From Paucimonas lemoignei (GTDB lineage Bacteria; Pseudomonadota; Gammaproteobacteria; Burkholderiales; Burkholderiaceae_D): 64,000 nucleotides of DNA. Shown one piece after another: positions 60,092-64,000 of this stretch. The notes under the pieces are model-generated. The model saw only the letters and a program-made list of their open reading frames with translations, was not told the DNA's origin and ran no database searches. The position numbers were made by a program, and so were the translations under genes. Location: positions 55,873-119,872 of the forward strand of contig NZ_SLZQ01000011.1 in the NCBI RefSeq assembly GCF_004342585.1. The letters run 5' to 3'. Each line of letters begins with the position of its first letter. The first letter of the stretch is position 1.

Positions 60092-61237
60092 ATGACCGAT
60101 ACAACAATGGACCAAGTCCACAAAAAAACAGTGGTTGCCTCCGCTGGAAGCTTGCTGAGCGCTTTGGATGCGATCAGAAACTTCCGTGCCTTGCTGCTCT
60201 TGGGCCTGACCTTCCTCGTCGCCGGCGCCGTCGGCGCGCTATTTGTCATGATCGGCGCAAAAGCCGGCAGCGGCCTGCTTTCTTCGTTTGGCGTGCTGCT
60301 TGCCTGGCTCGTGCTCTTCTATGGCAGCAGCGCAGTCGGCATCATGCTGATGCGCCAAGTGCAGGGCTATGAAAAAATGTCCTTGATGGATGCCGTGCTG
60401 CTGTCCCTGTTTACCAGCCATCGCCTGCTGGCTGTCGTTCTTCTCGAAGGACTGATATTCATCGCAGCCCTGATCGTCCTGGCGATCGTTTTTTTCATCT
60501 GTAAGATTCCGGGAATCGGCCCCTTCCTGTACACCTTCGTCTTTCCCTTGTCGGCCATCTTGATGGGCGTGCTGACATTTGCCCTGGTGTGGATCATGCT
60601 GCCGCTGGCCGGCCCCGCGGTATGGGCAGGGCATAGCGTGTTTCAAGTCATCGCCCGTCTGACCGCGCTGGCACGCCAAAAACTGGTGCTGGTCGTGATG
60701 CTTGAATTCGTGCTGGCCATGATCACCGGCTTCGCCGCATTCATCATCTTCTCCATCGTGACTATCGGCGCCTCGATTTCCAGCGGCCTATCCGCCGGTA
60801 TCCTGGGTTCCGAAGTGAGCGGCGGGTTTGGTTCCCTGATGGGTGGCTTCGGCGCCCTGGCATATGGCGGTGGCAGCGGCTACCTGACTGCAGCAATGCT
60901 GGGTGGCGGCTTGCTGTTTGCCGTCGCCATGGTGATTCCGGGTCTGATCTTCACCATGGGCACCTGCATCATCTTTATCGACACCACCCAGGGCCTGGAT
61001 GTCTCCGCAACCGAAGCGCAGCTTGGCGACAAGATGGAAGCCATGCGCAAGAAGGCCGAGGAAGCCAGGGAGCGTGCGCGTACTCTCGCCGCTTCGGCTG
61101 CGCCGGCACCCGCACCTGTGTCTGTACCTGCGGCTGCGCCAACCGTCTCTGCTGCCGACCACAAGCTTTGCCCAGCCTGCAACGAGGTTGTCCAACCGGA
61201 CGATGTCTTTTGCGGCAATTGCGCGCACAAACTGTAA
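60092..61237 (+). CDS. Polytopic membrane protein with C-terminal zinc ribbon (operon gene 2)
   Basis: 381 residues. About six to seven hydrophobic segments between ~33 and ~300 (LLLLGLTFLVAGAVGALFVM, LLEGLIFIAALIVLAIVFFI, LEFVLAMITGFAAFIIFSIV). A Gly-rich loop (GGFGSLMGGFGALAYGGGSG) precedes the last helix. A charged helix (KMEAMRKKAEEARERARTLA), a Pro/Ala linker and a zinc ribbon CPACNEVVQPDDVFCGNC end the protein. Gene 67 bp after gene 1. Function unknown; a channel- or sensor-like membrane body with a cytosolic ribbon is what can be seen. Confidence 0.8.
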   Translation: MTDTTMDQVHKKTVVASAGSLLSALDAIRNFRALLLLGLTFLVAGAVGALFVMIGAKAGSGLLSSFGVLLAWLVLFYGSSAVGIMLMRQVQGYEKMSLMDAVLLSLFTSHRLLAVVLLEGLIFIAALIVLAIVFFICKIPGIGPFLYTFVFPLSAILMGVLTFALVWIMLPLAGPAVWAGHSVFQVIARLTALARQKLVLVVMLEFVLAMITGFAAFIIFSIVTIGASISSGLSAGILGSEVSGGFGSLMGGFGALAYGGGSGYLTAAMLGGGLLFAVAMVIPGLIFTMGTCIIFIDTTQGLDVSATEAQLGDKMEAMRKKAEEARERARTLAASAAPAPAPVSVPAAAPTVSAADHKLCPACNEVVQPDDVFCGNCAHKL

Positions 61238-61255
61238 CCGGAGCAGGAACGGAAC

Positions 61256-62335
61256 ATGGCTCGTTTTTGTACTCAGTGCGCACATCCGGCAGCGCCTGAC
61301 GCACTGTTTTGCGAAGAATGCGGCGCGCCTTTGCGCCGAACTGCTCCAGCCGCGTCCGACGCCGCAACGGAGGCTGCCTCGGTACCTTCGGCAAGCGCGC
61401 GGCGAATCAGTAAAAAAGGACTGGTTCTTGCCAGCACTGCTGCCGCCCTCCTGGTCGCAGCGGCGGCAGGCGCGGCCTGGTGGCTGGCGCCGGAAAGCGC
61501 AACGGCCAGCACATTTGCGCGTGCAGTCACGGCTTACTATGAGACCAACGCGAAAGCCCGTGACGATTTGCTTTGTGTGAGCAACCTGCCGTATGCGAAG
61601 GAGTCCTTGCGTATCGGGCAATATGATCAGCGCACCCGCAACTGGCTTGACGCCCTTGCCAATGCCGGTCTGTATACGGCAACGGTGGAGGAACAGCAAA
61701 GCGGCTGGTTCTCGCAAAAACACTACGTCTATGCAGTCACGGAAACCGGTAAGCAGGCGATCAGAAACAACCAGCTTTGCCTGGGCGATGCGCTGGTTGT
61801 GCAGTCGGCATCCGGATTTGATCAGGTGCATGAGCACAGCGGAACCAAGTATGCTCAGGCCAATGTGAAACTCGCTCTCAAGGAAGCTGCCTGGCTAGCC
61901 AAGGCAGACAAGCGTGAAGACATTCTTCAGCAAGCCGGCAAGGCCAACTTATCGGCTAATGTGCCGGTCATGCTTGCCGACGGAAAGTGGAAGGTTCCCG
62001 ATGATCCGACGAGAATAGTTCGCCAGATGCGTTTGGCTCAGGCTACAGTTGCCGCATCCAATACGGATAGCGGCGGCTTGCTGGCAGCGGTCAAGGGCAT
62101 GTTCACGGCCAATCCTGTGATCGGTAAGTGGAGCATCGAGGGAAGCGGTGAGCAGATGGAATTCACCAGCAACGCCTATATCCAGAATGGTGAAACTATT
62201 CCGGTTAACTATGTCGTGAACGGCGACGTTGTGCAAGTCAAGCCAACCGGGCATGGCAATGGATTCCAGCTGAAGATGAGTGGGAAAGATGTTGCGGTGA
62301 TCGAGAATATGGTGAGGCTGGAGCGCGTGAAGTAG
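61256..62335 (+). CDS. Zinc-ribbon membrane protein with extracytoplasmic domain (operon gene 3)
   Basis: 359 residues. A zinc ribbon starts at once (Cys 5/8/19/22: MARFCTQC...FCEECG), then a short linker, one membrane helix (GLVLASTAAALLVAAAAGAA) and an extracytoplasmic domain of ~270 residues. Its first half is helical and contains two Cys (LLCVSNLPYAKESL, NQLCLGDALVV); the second half is beta-rich (IGKWSIEGSGEQMEFTSNAY, GETIPVNYVVNGDVVQVKPT). Gene 18 bp after gene 2; a strong terminator follows at 62401. Same topology logic as gene 1. Not recognised. Confidence 0.78.
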   Translation: MARFCTQCAHPAAPDALFCEECGAPLRRTAPAASDAATEAASVPSASARRISKKGLVLASTAAALLVAAAAGAAWWLAPESATASTFARAVTAYYETNAKARDDLLCVSNLPYAKESLRIGQYDQRTRNWLDALANAGLYTATVEEQQSGWFSQKHYVYAVTETGKQAIRNNQLCLGDALVVQSASGFDQVHEHSGTKYAQANVKLALKEAAWLAKADKREDILQQAGKANLSANVPVMLADGKWKVPDDPTRIVRQMRLAQATVAASNTDSGGLLAAVKGMFTANPVIGKWSIEGSGEQMEFTSNAYIQNGETIPVNYVVNGDVVQVKPTGHGNGFQLKMSGKDVAVIENMVRLERVK

Positions 62336-62400
62336 TCGCGTTTGGAGGAGTTTAGCTTGGCCTCGGAATTAATAAAGGGCATAGGCAAACTGTATGAAAG

Positions 62401-62425
62401 CGGTCGCTGCGGCGGCCGTTTTTTT
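62401..62425 (+). terminator. Intrinsic terminator of the zinc-ribbon operon
   Basis: CGGTCGC-TGCG-GCGGCCG (one G-T pair) followed by seven T, 66 bp after the third gene. Confidence 0.88.
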
Positions 62426-63317
62426 ATCTGCGTACGTGGCCACGAGCCAAGGTGTTCTGCCAAAGCGACATCAAGCTGGCGATTAATAAAATGTTGGTTG
62501 TATTGTATGCAATTTTTGAGATAAGTTATGCAACTAGCTTGAAGAGACGCATGAAGTTCTTGCTGTTTTGACTGCGATGCTTTTTGTGGTTCGTTAGGAT
62601 TGCATATACAGAGATTAATACGGGATCTGCGGCGAACGCATTGCTTCTGTAGATTAATTCCGCTAGGTTAGGTGGCAAAGGCCAGATTAGGCGGACAGTC
62701 GAATGGGCAAGTCAGCGCTTGTGACGTTTTTTACATTTAATTAGTACTGTATTTTTAATCAGGCCGGCGGCAAGTTTTTGAAAACTAAGGTTTATTGTCG
62801 AAATTGTTGCAGGGGTTAGGTGGCAGGCGGGTAGAAAAAACTGACAGCTGATTCCACCTAATTAAAGTTCGACAGATGTTTGGCGGCTGGGCTGAGTGCA
62901 GCGATGGCGCGACCTCCGCGAGCCAGCGCGTGAGCCGAAGGCTGCTGACTTGGCGCGCCTCTTCCTTGATTCGGGTTGTGTGCGTGTGTAACTGAAGCGG
63001 TCCGTGGCTCGTTGCGACCGCTCGGCCCGATGGTGGTGTTGCGCTGGTCAGACTTGGCGTGCGGCATTCCGATCTGAACGTATTGCGATGGTTCGATGTT
63101 CCGTGCAAACTTGGCAAGTCCGTATTCAAGGATGATTTGCGATCAGCGCGAGTTTGGCCAGCCGGTATTCAAGGCGGGCGCGAAGTACGGTGGGTGCTGG
63201 GCAAGGTGGCCGGCGACCGCCAGCGCTCCGAACAACGTTTTCACATGCGGCGGTATGCGACGTGCAGCGGCATCAAATCCTCCGTAAGGCACTGAATGGA
63301 AAAAAGTCGAACTCGGT
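62426..63317. other. Spacer without a convincing gene, leading into the cassette array
   Basis: About 890 bp. The left half is AT-rich; GGTTAGGTGGCA occurs twice (62666 and 62814). A 7-bp inverted repeat AGCGGTC/GACCGCT lies at 62996-63022. Several open frames exist around 62785-63300 on both strands, but they have no clear ribosome sites, overlap each other and show odd composition. It may hold an older, non-coding or decayed cassette ending in the attC at 63318. No integrase gene is present. Confidence 0.5.
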
Positions 63318-63392
63318 ATTCAACTCAGACACGCGCCCAAGAGCTTGCCGCTTCGCGGCAAAGGGCGCGCGCTGGTTAACGCGGCGTTAGAC
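63318..63392 (+). other. Integron attC site 1
   Basis: The outer core sites are exact: ATTCAAC (RYYYAAC) at 63318-63324 and GTTAGAC (GTTRRRY) at 63386-63392, 75 bp overall. Between them an imperfect hairpin: GCGCCC/GGGCGC and TTGCCG/CGGCAA around a TTCG tip. This is the anatomy of an attC recombination site; the cassette gene starts 17 bp further. Confidence 0.8.
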
Positions 63393-63408
63393 CGCATAGG
63401 AGAGGGAA

Positions 63409-63810
63409 ATGTCATCCATCGAGAACAACAATGAAGACTGGCGGGAGATCCGGTCGCGCGTAGATTCGATTGCGAATGCAGTCTTCCTCGTGGCCGGAGG
63501 GGCACTATCGTTATCTATTTCTGTCATTCTGGACAAAAAGACGGAGCCATTTATTACTCCAAACGTCGCGCGGTTGGCGAGTGAAGCTTGGTACTTCATG
63601 CTTGCTTCCGTGATTCTTTTCTTGTTGGTGAAGGCTCATCTGGTGTTTCAAGCTTTTATGCTACAGGTGAAAACCGATTTCGTAAGCCGGAGGCTCGCTT
63701 GGTTCAACTCGGTCGGCTGGATATTGGGCGCCATCGGGTTCGGGTGTTTCGCGTGGGGTTTTATTCAAATGGTTCGTGCCGCTGCGATAGCAGTGGGAGT
63801 GCGGTTGTGA
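63409..63810 (+). CDS. Integron cassette gene: small membrane protein
   Basis: 133 residues. AGGAGAGGG lies just before the ATG. After a charged start (MSSIENNNEDWREIRSRVDS) there are three hydrophobic segments: ANAVFLVAGGALSLSISVIL, AWYFMLASVILFLLVKAHLV and NSVGWILGAIGFGCFAWGFI. A single gene, flanked on both sides by attC sites, in the same orientation: a complete cassette. The function is unknown, as for most cassette genes; small membrane proteins in arrays are sometimes defence or stress effectors. Confidence 0.8.
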   Translation: MSSIENNNEDWREIRSRVDSIANAVFLVAGGALSLSISVILDKKTEPFITPNVARLASEAWYFMLASVILFLLVKAHLVFQAFMLQVKTDFVSRRLAWFNSVGWILGAIGFGCFAWGFIQMVRAAAIAVGVRL

Positions 63811-63826
63811 GCAAGCTCTTGCTGCG

Positions 63827-63913
63827 TTCTAACTTGTCGCTTAACCCGGAGCCCCAACAAGGGCTTGCCGCTTCGCGGCAACATGTTGGGTCCCGGTTAG
63901 CTCGGCGTTAAAT
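63827..63913 (+). other. Integron attC site 2
   Basis: Left core TTCTAAC (one mismatch to RYYYAAC) at 63827 and right core GTTAAAT (exact GTTRRRY) at 63907-63913, 87 bp. Internal arms CCCAACA/TGTTGGG and TTGCCG/CGGCAA around TTCG. The central CTTGCCGCTTCGCGGCAA is identical to attC 1, so both belong to one array family. Confidence 0.8.
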
Positions 63914-63931
63914 GTACTTGGTGAAGAATTG

Positions 63932-64000
63932 ATGGCGATAGCAAATAAGATTTGGAGTGGGTTGAACATAATCTTCTGGGCTTGTGTCGCTGTGGTCACA
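63932..64000 (+). CDS. Start of the next cassette gene (3'-partial)
   Basis: An ATG 18 bp after attC 2 opens a frame running off the window: MAIANKIWSGLNIIFWACVA then VVT, a hydrophobic start that looks like a membrane segment. Its position right behind an attC fits a second cassette gene. Too short to assign. Confidence 0.5.
   Translation, partial: MAIANKIWSGLNIIFWACVAVVT

Noticed and set aside
62666..62826. GGTTAGGTGGCA repeated twice, each containing a GTTRRRY-like core, as further attC sites
   Set aside because: No inverted partner (RYYYAAC) or hairpin lies upstream at attC distance, so only the direct repeat is supported.
62785..63295. Overlapping frames on both strands (114 and 78 codons) before the cassette array
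   Set aside because: Low-complexity, Arg-rich products in conflict with each other and without clear start signals; kept as unassigned spacer.
1..64000. tRNA, rRNA, CRISPR arrays and insertion sequences
   Set aside because: No cloverleaf with a T-arm GTTCRA context, no spaced direct repeats of 25-40 bp and no transposase frame was seen on reading both strands; a covariance-model scan could still find a missed tRNA.

Overview
The window looks like a chromosomal segment of a betaproteobacterium, most likely of the Oxalobacteraceae (Herminiimonas, Collimonas or Noviherbaspirillum type). The reasons are dense GC-rich coding with short spacers, a PEP-CTERM protein, a probable PPi-type phosphofructokinase, DbpA and a second DEAD-box helicase, an assimilatory nirBD operon, and a large set of c-di-GMP and stressosome genes. 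The genus cannot be fixed from the sequence alone. No rRNA, tRNA, CRISPR array or insertion sequence was seen.

Layout. 0-6.4 kb: secreted or envelope proteins. Two neighbouring large proteins share a Cys-containing C-terminal domain, one of them with PDZ and MORN-like parts, and a vestige of a third copy of that 3' end remains. 6.5-11.3 kb: a truncated RNase Z gene, a MarR-MFS pair, a GST and a TetR regulator diverging across two palindromic operators, a YihY membrane protein and gene remnants. 11.3-19.5 kb: RNA and cold-shock functions (dbpA, csp, a DEAD-box helicase with a duplicated RNA-binding domain), a GYD protein, a phosphofructokinase with a 45-codon gene upstream, a MazG-like protein, and a PEP-CTERM protein behind a sigma-54-type promoter. 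19.6-26.7 kb: two transporter/LysR divergent pairs, then a GAF-HTH regulator divergent from a GAF-GGDEF-EAL protein.

26.7-34.5 kb is an accessory block. It starts at a truncated OPT transporter gene and holds a NERD-SF1 helicase, a membrane-anchored Mrr-type nuclease and a two-gene Gabija-type system (OLD nuclease plus UvrD-like helicase, overlapping by 4 bp). The Gabija genes are visibly more AT-rich than the surroundings. A broken small gene follows, and then sigma-54-driven nirBD.

37.7-52.1 kb: a ClC transporter, two tandem Cache-HAMP-GGDEF-EAL paralogues, a chemotaxis receptor, a DUF421 operon, an alpha/beta hydrolase, an Asn-rich small protein, a diguanylate cyclase with an intact I-site, and a GAF-EAL protein. 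52.1-58.5 kb, minus strand: a six-gene stressosome operon (rsbR-rsbS-rsbT, RsbT-SpoIIE fusion, RsbT-like/histidine kinase/REC hybrid, REC-PAS-kinase-REC hybrid). No sigma factor gene lies nearby, so output probably goes through phosphorelay and perhaps c-di-GMP. Its upstream region carries a perfect FNR-type palindrome and a one-mismatch copy, and diverges from an operon of three zinc-ribbon membrane proteins of unknown function (58.9-62.3 kb). The right edge (63.3-64 kb) is an integron-type cassette array: two attC-like sites, one complete cassette encoding a small membrane protein, and the start of the next.

The least described systems here are the zinc-ribbon membrane operon, the stressosome with three RsbT-like modules wired into hybrid kinases, and the paired Cys-rich/PDZ-MORN envelope proteins.
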